The notes under the pieces were generated by a model, which saw nothing but the letters and a program-made list of their open reading frames with translations, had not been told where the DNA came from and did no database searches. A stretch of 16,295 bases of DNA, from positions 1-16,295 of the forward strand of contig JBHJHD010000084.1 of assembly GCA_050331115.1 (NCBI GenBank). Direction: 5' to 3'. Made by a program: the position numbers and the translations under genes. This document shows, one piece after another, positions 1-8,452 of this stretch; within the stretch, counting starts at the first letter, position 1, and each line of letters opens with the position of its first letter. The stretch comes from JBCCAG01 sp050331115 (GTDB lineage: Bacteria > Cyanobacteriota > Cyanobacteriia > CAKZMO01).

Positions 1-1941
1 GGGCGTGGGGGGAATAATGTCTCCGCCGGCGGCGTTTGGATCGTTGCTGAGGAAGGGCGGGTAGCTGGGCGGAAGGTTATTCCCGGTGTCTGGGTTGGGG
101 TGGCTGTAGGGACCATCTGGCATCTGGGCAACCCCAAAGCCCTCGGTATCTTTGCCAATTTTTATGCCGTCCCGACCGTCGGCGTCCCGCAGCGGCGTTC
201 CCGGGGTAAAGTCGGTATGCAGGACGCCGCTGATCGGGTCGGGGCCACTTTCGCTACTGTCGGGATGCCCGAAGCCCGCCCGAATGAAATCCGGTGGATT
301 AAAGCGATAAAATCCGTTGGCGCTGCTGGTGAACTGGTAGCCGTATTTGCGGTTGCCAAACTGATCGGTGAAGGGAGCCAGCTGTTCGCGATCGCGGTCC
401 CGCGGGAATACGCCGCCCTGCTGAGCTACCCCTCGGTGGGGCACATAGCCCCAGCCGGTGCGCCACTGCATTTCGACAACTTTAGGAACGCCGTAGGTGG
501 GCTTAGCGCTAAACTTTTCAAAGCTAAACTTGCCGTTGCCGAAGGTTTTTTTGGTCTCTTTGACAAACTGCGCTCCGAAATCCACGTTGCGGTAGTAGTG
601 GGTATGATTGTCGAGGTTAACTACCTTCACCCGAAGCACGTCTCCCTGGTCAAAATCTCGAACGGTGGCCCCTTTGCCCTCTGTGTTGGGCTGAGCTGAA
701 GCGCTCACCCCGTAGGCCTTGTTGTTCATGTAGACATGGACCACGTCATACTTGCCGATTTTGCCGCTGACCCGGTCTACCCCAGGCTCGCCCTCGATCA
801 TGTCCCAGGCTTCGTCGGGCAGCCGCCGCTGGTCGCTGGCCAGGTTCATCCACTGCCGAAACAGCCCTCGCGGCGGCGTATCCCCGTCGGTGAGCATATC
901 CACAATGAGAGCGCCCTGTTCGCCTGCGATCGCTGCCTGCGCCACCCGATAGGCTTTCTTCTCTGGGGCGGCCGCGCTGACCATGGCCAAGGTCAGGTCG
1001 CGGTTGCGCTTAACAAAGGAGTAGAAGAGCGGATCCCAGCCGACCCCATCTGCGCCGGGTTCCACCGTGCCCACCTTGTCTGTGGCGCGGGTGCGCTCCA
1101 CCGGCTGGATAAACTGCACCCGAGGCGGGTGAACGCCCCAGCCCCAGTTGTAAATTCCCCTGAGATTGGGAATGGTGCGCGTCGTAATCTCGCTCAGGTG
1201 TCGCGGCGGCAGAGAGAGAAAGCTGCTGTCGAGCCCGTGGAAGATGCGGCCAAAGCCGTCGTTGAGGACCGTCGCCGGGGCCAGGTCTTCCTGGATGAGC
1301 GAATAAATTCGCCAGTGAATCTCGACGGTGTCTGTGGGCTCAGCCTCTACGGGAATCTGCAGCAAAAAGATGTCTGAATCGAAGTTTTGGCCGTACCACA
1401 CCGAGTTGACCGTCACCTCCCAAATTGGGCGCTCGACCCCCACTGGGTTGGGGGTGGTGCGCCCCGTGGGCTGAATCGTCTTCATCTTGTACTCCCCCGG
1501 CACGTGGTCGGCCGTGAGGCGCTGCCCCGGCAGCTCCGGCGAGACGTTGTAGTTCAAAAGGCCAAAGCCGTCGTAAAAGCGGCCCTGGGTACGCCCCAGC
1601 AAGATATCGCACGCCTCGTGAGCAGCGCTCAAATCGCTGAGGGCAGCATTGCCTGCCTGCCGCGCCGCCCGCAGCAGCCGCTCTAGGGCGTCTTCTAGGT
1701 CTACCCAAGGGGGCACCGCCGGATGGACGATATTGTGGCCGAGCATGCTTTGAGCTTGGTGAAGCGGCGTACTTTTGAGCTCCGAGACGTGGAGGGCCGG
1801 CACCCGACCGCTGGTGGTTTCGTCTACCGCATGGCTATTGGGCATGCGAACTTCGCGCTGAAACGCCTGGGTCAAGACCGGGTCGACAGAGTCAGGATAG
1901 ACTTTGTTGAAGTCATCCATATTGAGAATATTGTCAGCCAT
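1..1941 (-). CDS. Unrecognised large protein downstream of the multicopper oxidase (C-terminus outside the window)
   Basis: The frame is open without a stop from the ATG at 1941 to the window edge, giving 647 codons. The start is the first ATG after an in-frame gap of 92 bases behind the oxidase, with a weak AGGA upstream. I do not recognise the family. There is no signal peptide (it begins MADNILNMDDFNKVYPDSVD) and no membrane segment. Visible traits are an Ala/Leu-rich helical stretch near residues 80-115, a beta-rich middle, and residues 430-456 (DVLRVKVVNLDNHTHYY...) that read like a cupredoxin strand pair with a His-x-His pair at 446-448. The last 100 residues are rich in Gly, Pro and Asp (for example PGTPLRDADGRDG and SYPPFLSNDPN) and look extended or linker-like. 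Position as the last visible gene of the copper cluster suggests a partner or co-product of the oxidase. That is inference, and the missing export signal sits oddly with a secreted partner. Confidence 0.85.
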   Translation of the reverse strand, partial: MADNILNMDDFNKVYPDSVDPVLTQAFQREVRMPNSHAVDETTSGRVPALHVSELKSTPLHQAQSMLGHNIVHPAVPPWVDLEDALERLLRAARQAGNAALSDLSAAHEACDILLGRTQGRFYDGFGLLNYNVSPELPGQRLTADHVPGEYKMKTIQPTGRTTPNPVGVERPIWEVTVNSVWYGQNFDSDIFLLQIPVEAEPTDTVEIHWRIYSLIQEDLAPATVLNDGFGRIFHGLDSSFLSLPPRHLSEITTRTIPNLRGIYNWGWGVHPPRVQFIQPVERTRATDKVGTVEPGADGVGWDPLFYSFVKRNRDLTLAMVSAAAPEKKAYRVAQAAIAGEQGALIVDMLTDGDTPPRGLFRQWMNLASDQRRLPDEAWDMIEGEPGVDRVSGKIGKYDVVHVYMNNKAYGVSASAQPNTEGKGATVRDFDQGDVLRVKVVNLDNHTHYYRNVDFGAQFVKETKKTFGNGKFSFEKFSAKPTYGVPKVVEMQWRTGWGYVPHRGVAQQGGVFPRDRDREQLAPFTDQFGNRKYGYQFTSSANGFYRFNPPDFIRAGFGHPDSSESGPDPISGVLHTDFTPGTPLRDADGRDGIKIGKDTEGFGVAQMPDGPYSHPNPDTGNNLPPSYPPFLSNDPNAAGGDIIPPTP

Positions 1942-1979
1942 TGTTCTAAGTCCTAGATGGGGGGTCGATTGAGGAAAGA

Positions 1980-2020
1980 GCGGCGGCAGCGGACGTTGGG
2001 GTGCCGTCCACTGCCGCCGC
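1980..2020 (-). other. Strong hairpin between oxidase gene and downstream gene
   Basis: Arms at 1980-1994 and 2006-2020 pair over 15 positions with a single C/A mismatch, around an 11-base loop. Read on the minus strand, the stem is followed by TCTTTCC, which is too poor in T to be a convincing Rho-independent terminator. It lies 13 bases after the oxidase stop codon and 38 bases before the next start. A partial attenuator or an mRNA 3'-end stabiliser that lowers expression of the downstream gene is plausible. Confidence 0.6.
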
Positions 2021-2033
2021 GGGCCTAGTCGGT

Positions 2034-5000
2034 CTAGCCAGCCTCAGGTCGGCTTTGGCGATCGGGAAGGGGCAGTATCTCGGCCTCAGTCCCTTGGGCA
2101 TGCACTCGCATAAGCCCCCACTGGCCGACCTTTTGATAGGGCAGGCGATCGTTACCCCACAGGTAGTCACCCGGGCGGCCTTGGGGGCCGCCGGCGCCGC
2201 CCTGGCCGTCCACGCCATTTTTGAGGTGAGCATTGAGGACGCCAGAGGACGGCAGATAGCGCGTACTGACGTCTGTAGAGCCTTCAATGCCTGGCGTGAG
2301 TGGCCAGAGGTGGCCTTCCACAGAGAACATCTGCGGCTGTTCACTAAAGGCGCTAATGACTCTGAAGCGGACCGGATCGCCCGTGTAGGCCTCAAATACC
2401 TCGGTAATCGGCGCACCGCCCATGCTGGCCTCATCCGCAAACACTCGGCGGGAGTCGTCTAGCTGTTGAGCGCTGGTGTAAGCGCCTTCATCTAGGGACA
2501 GCTTGCGGCCCAGGCGCTCACGGAACGGTTCGGCCCGGTAGTTGACCACGCTTAGCTGACGCACCTCGCCGTTGTAGGGCATGTTGAAGGTGCCCAAAAT
2601 CGGATCGGCGTCGTGGAATAGGGTGACAAACTCCCGGAAGTCCGGTTCATCTGGGGTTGAAATCACCGCTTCAACGCCAGACGCGATCGCCGCGCCAGTT
2701 CGAGGGTCTAAGTAGGTGGACCCAGCCGGTTCGATAATCACCGCCCCGTAGAGCCCTTTTTGGAGGTGGGCTTTGGGGTCACCAAAGTCTCGAAGCAGCA
2801 TGGCCCCAAGCTCGCTCTCGGCGTAGTAGCGGTAGGTGCGGTTGCCGTTGGGCGGCACGGTCTGCATCGGGTTGTTCCCCAGGTTGATGCCCAAGGAGTC
2901 CTGAGGGTTAAAGGCCGCCATATCCAAGTGGAACGACACGTGGCTATCGTTTTGCAGCCGGTTGGTGAGCGTCACCTCAAGGCAGTCCCCTGCGTTTGCT
3001 CGCAGCACCAGCGGATTCAGGGGCTGGCTGGCCGTCAAATCGAGATTCCCCTGATCTCCAAACGCCAAATCTTGGTCGAGGACATAGGCGTAGCCGGCCA
3101 AATCGGCCTCAGTCGCCGAGGTTGCGCCCTGATCGTTAAACAGGGGGCGGCGCTCAATTGCCGAGACGGCAAACTGGCGGACTGGGGCGTCTACAGGGCA
3201 GACCGGGGCTGCGGCGATCGCACTGGGCTCGTGGCCAGGCAGAGGCAGCAGGTCATCTTGAAGCTGGTCGTGGACCCGCAGGATTCCCCAATTGCCCTCT
3301 AGGAAGTGGCGAAATGTCCCGTTTTGATAGAGGTAGTCGCCGGCCTGACGGGCGGCGCCACCCGCGGCCTTCACAAAGGCGTTAAAGCGCTCGGAGATCC
3401 CGACCCCAAAGGTGGTCAGAGGAGGGGAATTTTCCTGGAAGCGCTCCCACCGGAAGTGATGCCCCGTAATGTGGAACGGATGCACTTCTTCCGTGGCCGT
3501 GGTCAGGAGCCTAAACATCAGCGGATCGCCGACGTAGGAGCGTAGAATTGGGGTTTTAGGATCGCCATATTCGCTGCTGCTGAGCATCAGCTGCGCGGCG
3601 CCCTGGCCCCGATCGGTGGAGGCATCTAGGGGCTCCGCCCGGAGGTTGATGGTGCCGGTGGTGGTGCGCCGGGTGCCGCAGTCCGCCACCGTGCAGGTGT
3701 CCGTGCTGGCGAGGGGAGACGACAGATTTGGCGGGGCGTTTTCAGTAGTGGTGCGATCGGTGAAGAAGAGGGCATACTCCCGAAAACTGCCGTTGAGGCC
3801 CGGAACGACCTCCTGCTGCGCATCCACCAAAATGTCCATGATTGGGCCGCTCCGCCGTTCGGGGAAAGTTTCCCCAGTGCGCGGATGCCGCCACTCGGAG
3901 TTCGTGGGCTCTGCAATCAGCGCGCCAAACAGACCATGCCCCCATCGCTTCAGGGCGTCCACGTGGTCGTGGAAGTAGATAGCCCCGTTTTGACGGGCGA
4001 CGTACCAGCGATAGCGAACGAACTCGTTGGTAATCAGCTGCCCCGCCCCGTGGCTGTGCTGCAGGGGTTCCGTAAAGGAGACGATTCCGGTGCTGGGGCT
4101 GGCGCTGGCCACGATGGCCGTTTCAAAGCCGTCGGTTTTTTGATCGACACCGACAGCGACTGTTGTTCCCGGCTGAAAGAGGCTAGCGTCGTTGACGCGC
4201 ACGCTCGACTCGCTGGAAGCAACGGCTTCTTGAACAGTGGCGCTCATGCCCGCGTCGCGGAACGGGCGCGGTGCTTGCTCGTAGGAAGACCCGGAGATCA
4301 CGCCGTCGGAGGACTGGGTATCGAACTGCACAAAGTGGATGTGAATGTTGGTTTTGCTCAGCTCGGCCAGCTCTCCCGTTTCTTCCAGCTCGTTGACCAA
4401 AATGATGTCCACGCAGTCCCCCTGGTTGGCGCGCATCGCCAAAGGCACTTTAAATTCATCGGTTGTTCGGGCCTGCTCCTCGTGCTCCTTGACCACGAAA
4501 ATCATGCCCTTTTTGTCTAAATCCCGATCGGTTACCTGTATGGGGGTCTGAATCGCGTGGAGCTTATAGGTTCGCCGGGGAGCATCCACCGGGCACAGGC
4601 TTTGCGCTCCGTTTGTCCCTGGAGCGGCGGGCTCCCCACGGCTCGCCACCCTAGGCTCTAGGAAGGGGGCTGGCCCGTGGTGGGGGGCAAAGGGAGGCCG
4701 CTTACCCAAGTGGGGCCGCAGCAGGGGGTAGGCCAGCTTTCCGGTCCGGCTATCAAACAAAATATCGGGGCGCTGGCCGGGCGTGGGGGACTGGAAGTTG
4801 GGCCAGATGTGATAGGTTTCGGGCTCGTTTTTATACAGCGGACGCCCGTCAAACTGCTCCTCAATAGCCCAATTCATCACCGAGGCATCCTGCCAAGTTT
4901 TGGCTTCGCCCTGGGGAGGCAGCTGTACTTCTGCTAAATCGGGCAGGTTCTCTTTTGTGACTGAGATAGTATCCCCGGCAAAGTCAACAATCTTGTCGAT

Positions 5001-6860
5001 TAGCCCCAGCGAGTTAACGGCAGGCTGAACCTGGTTTTGGCGATCGGGCAGTTCAGCCAAGACCGGCAAATCGTCGGTTTTACCGTCGGTATTTTGCAGC
5101 GTGTTGTAGACCCGCCAGAAATGCCACATGCCGGAGACATAGTGGGAGGCCACGTGGCAGTGAAACAGGAAGTCTCCGACGGTTTGCTGACAGCCCCCGC
5201 TGCCGCAGGCGATCTCAAAGTCGTAGGTCTCTGAAGGTCCGATACTCTGAGAATCGTTTCCAGAACTGGGCATGCGCTGGGTGAACTGCTTTTTGAGCCC
5301 GGCGTCGATGGGGGTATAGTCTGGGTTACTGGTGGACTTGCCCACCTCAGGCTGGCGCTGCCACTGGATGCCGCCGCCGTGGAGGTGGGGCACATGGAAG
5401 GTCTCGCTGCCGCCGTGAATAATCCGAAACTTGATCGGATCTCCCACGTAGGACTGGGGCACGGGCGTGGGCGGCTCGCCAAACGCATAGGTGCCGTAGG
5501 CCTGGGATTCGTCGGCGAAGTTGTTGAGTTCTCCCCGCAGCCCCTGGTCGATCTTTTTCCAAATTCCGGCAGCTTGCGGGTCTTGAAAACTATAGGCTTG
5601 GTTAGGCCCTTCCTTGAGCGGGCTATCGGGTTTGAGATCCAATAGCTTGGCCATTACCTCAGCTTCTCCCATGCGCCGATAGAAGGACTCACTGCGGTAG
5701 TTGATGGCGCGTCCGTTGGGCTGGTAGCTCTCGGTAATGGCGTCGATGAACGGATTCAGTTCACCAGCTTTGTTGCTGGGGAGAAACCCGTCGTTGCCGA
5801 TCTCGTGGTACATCAGCCCAAATTCGCGGAAGTCGGCGCTGCCGTCCCCCGGGTCGATCATGGCGTCCCAGGAGTTTTGACACAGCACCTGCCCCGCGCC
5901 ACTGGTCGTGCAGAGGTTGGCCCCGGTGCGGGGATCGAAATATTGGGAGCCCTGAGGCTCGACAATAAACCCGCCGAAGAGCCCGTGGCTAACCTGGTAG
6001 CGCCCTTTAGGGCCGTGGGACTGGATGCGGAAAGTGTGTTCGTTGTAGTAGCGATCGTCAATAAACCACTCGTAGTCGACGCTTGCCCCGGGTAATGCCA
6101 TTGACTCTGGATTGCTGGCCAGAGCTGGTTCACCTGAGCTCGCCAAAATCAGATCGGCCCCATGGATGTGAAAGCTCGCGGGAGCCCCGTTTCTAAGCAG
6201 GCCGTTGGGTTTCTCTAAAGCGTTCTCGAAGCTAATTTTGACGCAGTCCCCGACGTTGGCGCGGATGGTCAGGGGCTGGATAGGGTCGGCGCCGAGACCT
6301 AGGGTGAGGTCAAAGGGGTTGGGCATCGCGTCGCTGGCGGCAGCGGCTTCTTGACTCCGCACGGCGCCGAGGCGATCGCGCAGCACATACATATGCCCCT
6401 GAGGGTCGCGATCGCCCCAGCGGTTGAGCACCATATTGACGTTGACCGCCAGTACGTCGTACGTCTTGACGGGGGCATTGGCCGGGCATCGCTGAGGTTC
6501 GTGGTCAATGGGTTGCTCATTGCCCGACTGTGACATCAAAATTGGCCCTTCGGACTGCTCGTGCCCCTGCATCGAGAAGCCTGTTTCATCCTTAATCCGT
6601 TTCTCAAACCGCGCCTGAAGGGGCGTCATCGCGCCAGAATAGGGGTCGTCTTGAGGCGTCGGCGCTGACGGCTTTTCTTGAGCGCGATCGCCATTTGCCA
6701 GCGCTGACATCATGCTGCGCTCTAGCAGCGATTGGTCGTTTGATAGACCGCTTGCGACTGCGCTATCGCTAGAGATAATCGTTATTATGCCTAGGCAAAA
6801 GATAAGAGCTATCCCTAAAAGAGACGTTGTCCAAAGGGCTCGCCCGCTGTTCTCCTTCAT
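2034..6860 (-). CDS. Giant secreted multicopper oxidase, three double-cupredoxin units (MnxG-like architecture)
   Basis: The product has 1608 residues. I chose the ATG at 6860 because GAGGG lies just upstream and a signal peptide follows at once (hydrophobic 12-30, cleavage likely after AVA at 34-36). Three units begin with a CP..AP motif (C125, C756, C1221), and each has a later GDC cysteine (C206, C816, C1293), probably forming a disulfide. Each unit has two cupredoxin domains with recurring motifs: RAN.GDC, G(L/H)(F/Y)G..I.EP, DPRTG-like, Y(V/T)GDP..FR. Copper ligands are H489, H492, H494 (HxxHxH), then H567-C568-H569, H573 and M578 (HCHxxxHxxxxM), then H840/H842 and H964/H966 (two HxH motifs). 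This makes one type 1 site in domain 2 and one trinuclear centre between domains 2 and 3. Units 2 and 3 lack an HCH motif. Multicopper oxidases couple substrate oxidation to reduction of O2 to water. The six-domain layout suggests Mn(II) oxidation, but the substrate is inferred. It is longer than MnxG as I recall it (about 1200 residues). Confidence 0.93.
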   Translation of the reverse strand: MKENSGRALWTTSLLGIALIFCLGIITIISSDSAVASGLSNDQSLLERSMMSALANGDRAQEKPSAPTPQDDPYSGAMTPLQARFEKRIKDETGFSMQGHEQSEGPILMSQSGNEQPIDHEPQRCPANAPVKTYDVLAVNVNMVLNRWGDRDPQGHMYVLRDRLGAVRSQEAAAASDAMPNPFDLTLGLGADPIQPLTIRANVGDCVKISFENALEKPNGLLRNGAPASFHIHGADLILASSGEPALASNPESMALPGASVDYEWFIDDRYYNEHTFRIQSHGPKGRYQVSHGLFGGFIVEPQGSQYFDPRTGANLCTTSGAGQVLCQNSWDAMIDPGDGSADFREFGLMYHEIGNDGFLPSNKAGELNPFIDAITESYQPNGRAINYRSESFYRRMGEAEVMAKLLDLKPDSPLKEGPNQAYSFQDPQAAGIWKKIDQGLRGELNNFADESQAYGTYAFGEPPTPVPQSYVGDPIKFRIIHGGSETFHVPHLHGGGIQWQRQPEVGKSTSNPDYTPIDAGLKKQFTQRMPSSGNDSQSIGPSETYDFEIACGSGGCQQTVGDFLFHCHVASHYVSGMWHFWRVYNTLQNTDGKTDDLPVLAELPDRQNQVQPAVNSLGLIDKIVDFAGDTISVTKENLPDLAEVQLPPQGEAKTWQDASVMNWAIEEQFDGRPLYKNEPETYHIWPNFQSPTPGQRPDILFDSRTGKLAYPLLRPHLGKRPPFAPHHGPAPFLEPRVASRGEPAAPGTNGAQSLCPVDAPRRTYKLHAIQTPIQVTDRDLDKKGMIFVVKEHEEQARTTDEFKVPLAMRANQGDCVDIILVNELEETGELAELSKTNIHIHFVQFDTQSSDGVISGSSYEQAPRPFRDAGMSATVQEAVASSESSVRVNDASLFQPGTTVAVGVDQKTDGFETAIVASASPSTGIVSFTEPLQHSHGAGQLITNEFVRYRWYVARQNGAIYFHDHVDALKRWGHGLFGALIAEPTNSEWRHPRTGETFPERRSGPIMDILVDAQQEVVPGLNGSFREYALFFTDRTTTENAPPNLSSPLASTDTCTVADCGTRRTTTGTINLRAEPLDASTDRGQGAAQLMLSSSEYGDPKTPILRSYVGDPLMFRLLTTATEEVHPFHITGHHFRWERFQENSPPLTTFGVGISERFNAFVKAAGGAARQAGDYLYQNGTFRHFLEGNWGILRVHDQLQDDLLPLPGHEPSAIAAAPVCPVDAPVRQFAVSAIERRPLFNDQGATSATEADLAGYAYVLDQDLAFGDQGNLDLTASQPLNPLVLRANAGDCLEVTLTNRLQNDSHVSFHLDMAAFNPQDSLGINLGNNPMQTVPPNGNRTYRYYAESELGAMLLRDFGDPKAHLQKGLYGAVIIEPAGSTYLDPRTGAAIASGVEAVISTPDEPDFREFVTLFHDADPILGTFNMPYNGEVRQLSVVNYRAEPFRERLGRKLSLDEGAYTSAQQLDDSRRVFADEASMGGAPITEVFEAYTGDPVRFRVISAFSEQPQMFSVEGHLWPLTPGIEGSTDVSTRYLPSSGVLNAHLKNGVDGQGGAGGPQGRPGDYLWGNDRLPYQKVGQWGLMRVHAQGTEAEILPLPDRQSRPEAG

Positions 6861-6991
6861 GTTTTTCCCTCTTTTTAAATAGAATTTGTTAAATACAGCG
6901 TTTTTCATGCTGGTGGAGTACAAGGCAAATCTGCACCTCACGCGATTGGGAATCGCTATAGGGGTTGCTTTGCTGCGGTGTGCAGTAGGCG

Positions 6992-8452
6992 CTAGCCCTC
7001 CATAATCGGTTGAGCAAAAAGCCAGAGACTGAGTAGGGTATAGCCCACCATCAAGGCCAGCATCGGATATTGACTCCGCTGCGCGACCGCTAAACTTGGG
7101 TAAGTTTTGACCGCCGTCAGGTGAGACAAAGCAACCGAGATGACGTGCCCAACAACAATCGCAATTACGGCAAATCGCCACACAAACCTGGCTCCGATGA
7201 CGCCGACGCTAATGCGATAGTCGGCTGTCCCAAACAGGTTCCACCCAAACCCAAAGGGATCTGAGATCAGCGGAATGATTTGCTGCCCGATTACCAGCAG
7301 GTAGGACAGGTAGTGGGAAAGGTGATAGGCAATGACGATTGGAACTAGGGTAAATACAAAGGTGCGGGCGGTCTGGCCACAGGTGAGGAGCTGTTTTCCC
7401 GCGACGCGGTGCATTAGGGCCGCAAAGCTAAAGTAGATGCCCACAAAGAGTGCAGGCACCGTAACTAAGGCCAGGGTATTTAGAGCGGCATAGGCTTGAT
7501 TGCCCAGCAGGGGCAGCAGGGGCGGCAGGGCGACTTCTACGATGCTTTGCCAGAGTGGCGTGTCTTTAAAGCCATCGAAGGACAAGATTGCCAGCAGCAT
7601 CAAAACGAAGACCAGCTGGGAGGCATCGGGGGCCTTGAGGCGGGTAAACTCTGATGCGTAGGGCTGAACCACGAGCACGGTTTCACCATCCTTTGTGTCT
7701 AGCCTGCAGGGGGCAAGGTTGGAAAATAGACCAAACACAAGGGTGAACACCTCGCCGTGGGCGAGCCAGGCGGCTCGTCCATACACGAGCATTCCTAGCC
7801 AGGTCACCACAGAATATAGGAGAACCGCACCAGAGGTATTCCAGGGAATTTGCGCCTCGCGCCAGACCAGCTCTAACCAGCTGAACCCCAGCATCAAAAG
7901 AGCGGCAGGCCAGACGCCTAGAGACTCTGGATAGGGAATCCAGGACAGGCTTTGCCGCCCTGTCACCGTTTGGTAGAGCGCTTCAGCCCACTCGAATAGG
8001 GCGCTCCAGGGGTTAAGAGCGGCCCAAAGGTTGCCTACAAGCGCGCTGATGAAGGCTAGCCCCACCCAAAAAACGACCCAGACAAACGTCGGGGCAAAAT
8101 TTTGCAGGGGGCGCTGGGTGCCAATAAACCCGCTCGCCAGGGTGAGACCTAAAAGGCCAACCGTTGCGAGGCGCAGGGGAACGCGGACCACAGGACTGGC
8201 GAAGATGCGGCCCAGGGCTTTGGATTCTAGACGAGGTAGGGTCGGCTGCGCTACCGCTTGAGCGGCAATGGAAATGACCACAAACGAGAGCACTACAGCG
8301 ATCGCTGCCCCAGCCAGATATAGATTGAGCGGCAGGGGCAGGTCGTAGCGCTGTCCAAACGCGTGGGCGTAAGCCGGCTCGCTGATGCCGAATAGCAGGC
8401 CCGTAGCAATGAGCGAGACTGCGGCCGCCCTAGTTAGGGTAGACTTCCACAT
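6992..8452 (-). CDS. Polytopic membrane protein of the copper cluster, His at predicted mature N-terminus
   Basis: The product has 486 residues and about 11 hydrophobic spans after an N-terminal signal-like segment (residues 8-28). The signal motif AYA precedes H30 (AYA/HAFGQRYDLP), so cleavage there would leave a histidine as the first residue, as in CopC-type copper proteins. Other polar residues in otherwise hydrophobic helices are the histidines in AYHLSHYLSYLL and VVGHVISVALSH near residues 380-445, which could bind metal or haem. The ATG at 8452 lies inside the 3' end of the upstream cupredoxin gene (23-base overlap, different frame), so the two are very likely translationally coupled. 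I do not assign a function. By context it may move or insert copper, or anchor the secreted proteins encoded beside it. A 131-base gap separates it from the oxidase gene. Confidence 0.92.
   Translation of the reverse strand: MWKSTLTRAAAVSLIATGLLFGISEPAYAHAFGQRYDLPLPLNLYLAGAAIAVVLSFVVISIAAQAVAQPTLPRLESKALGRIFASPVVRVPLRLATVGLLGLTLASGFIGTQRPLQNFAPTFVWVVFWVGLAFISALVGNLWAALNPWSALFEWAEALYQTVTGRQSLSWIPYPESLGVWPAALLMLGFSWLELVWREAQIPWNTSGAVLLYSVVTWLGMLVYGRAAWLAHGEVFTLVFGLFSNLAPCRLDTKDGETVLVVQPYASEFTRLKAPDASQLVFVLMLLAILSFDGFKDTPLWQSIVEVALPPLLPLLGNQAYAALNTLALVTVPALFVGIYFSFAALMHRVAGKQLLTCGQTARTFVFTLVPIVIAYHLSHYLSYLLVIGQQIIPLISDPFGFGWNLFGTADYRISVGVIGARFVWRFAVIAIVVGHVISVALSHLTAVKTYPSLAVAQRSQYPMLALMVGYTLLSLWLFAQPIMEG

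Noticed and set aside
100..1708. Plus-strand frames 100-699 and 736-1377 and the minus frame 1340-1708
   Set aside because: They are shadows of the open minus-strand gene 1-1941, whose frame has no stop and reads as a normal protein.
2001..5645. Several long plus-strand frames (for example 2001-2462, 2760-3302, 3885-4520)
   Set aside because: They lie opposite the multicopper oxidase gene, have no ribosome binding sites or domain character, and result from GC-rich codon use.
6861..7181. N-terminal extension of the oxidase by 107 codons
   Set aside because: It overlaps the membrane-protein gene and would bury the signal peptide. The ATG at 6860 has a ribosome binding site and a clean signal sequence. 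An ATG at 6908 is possible but adds a basic stretch.
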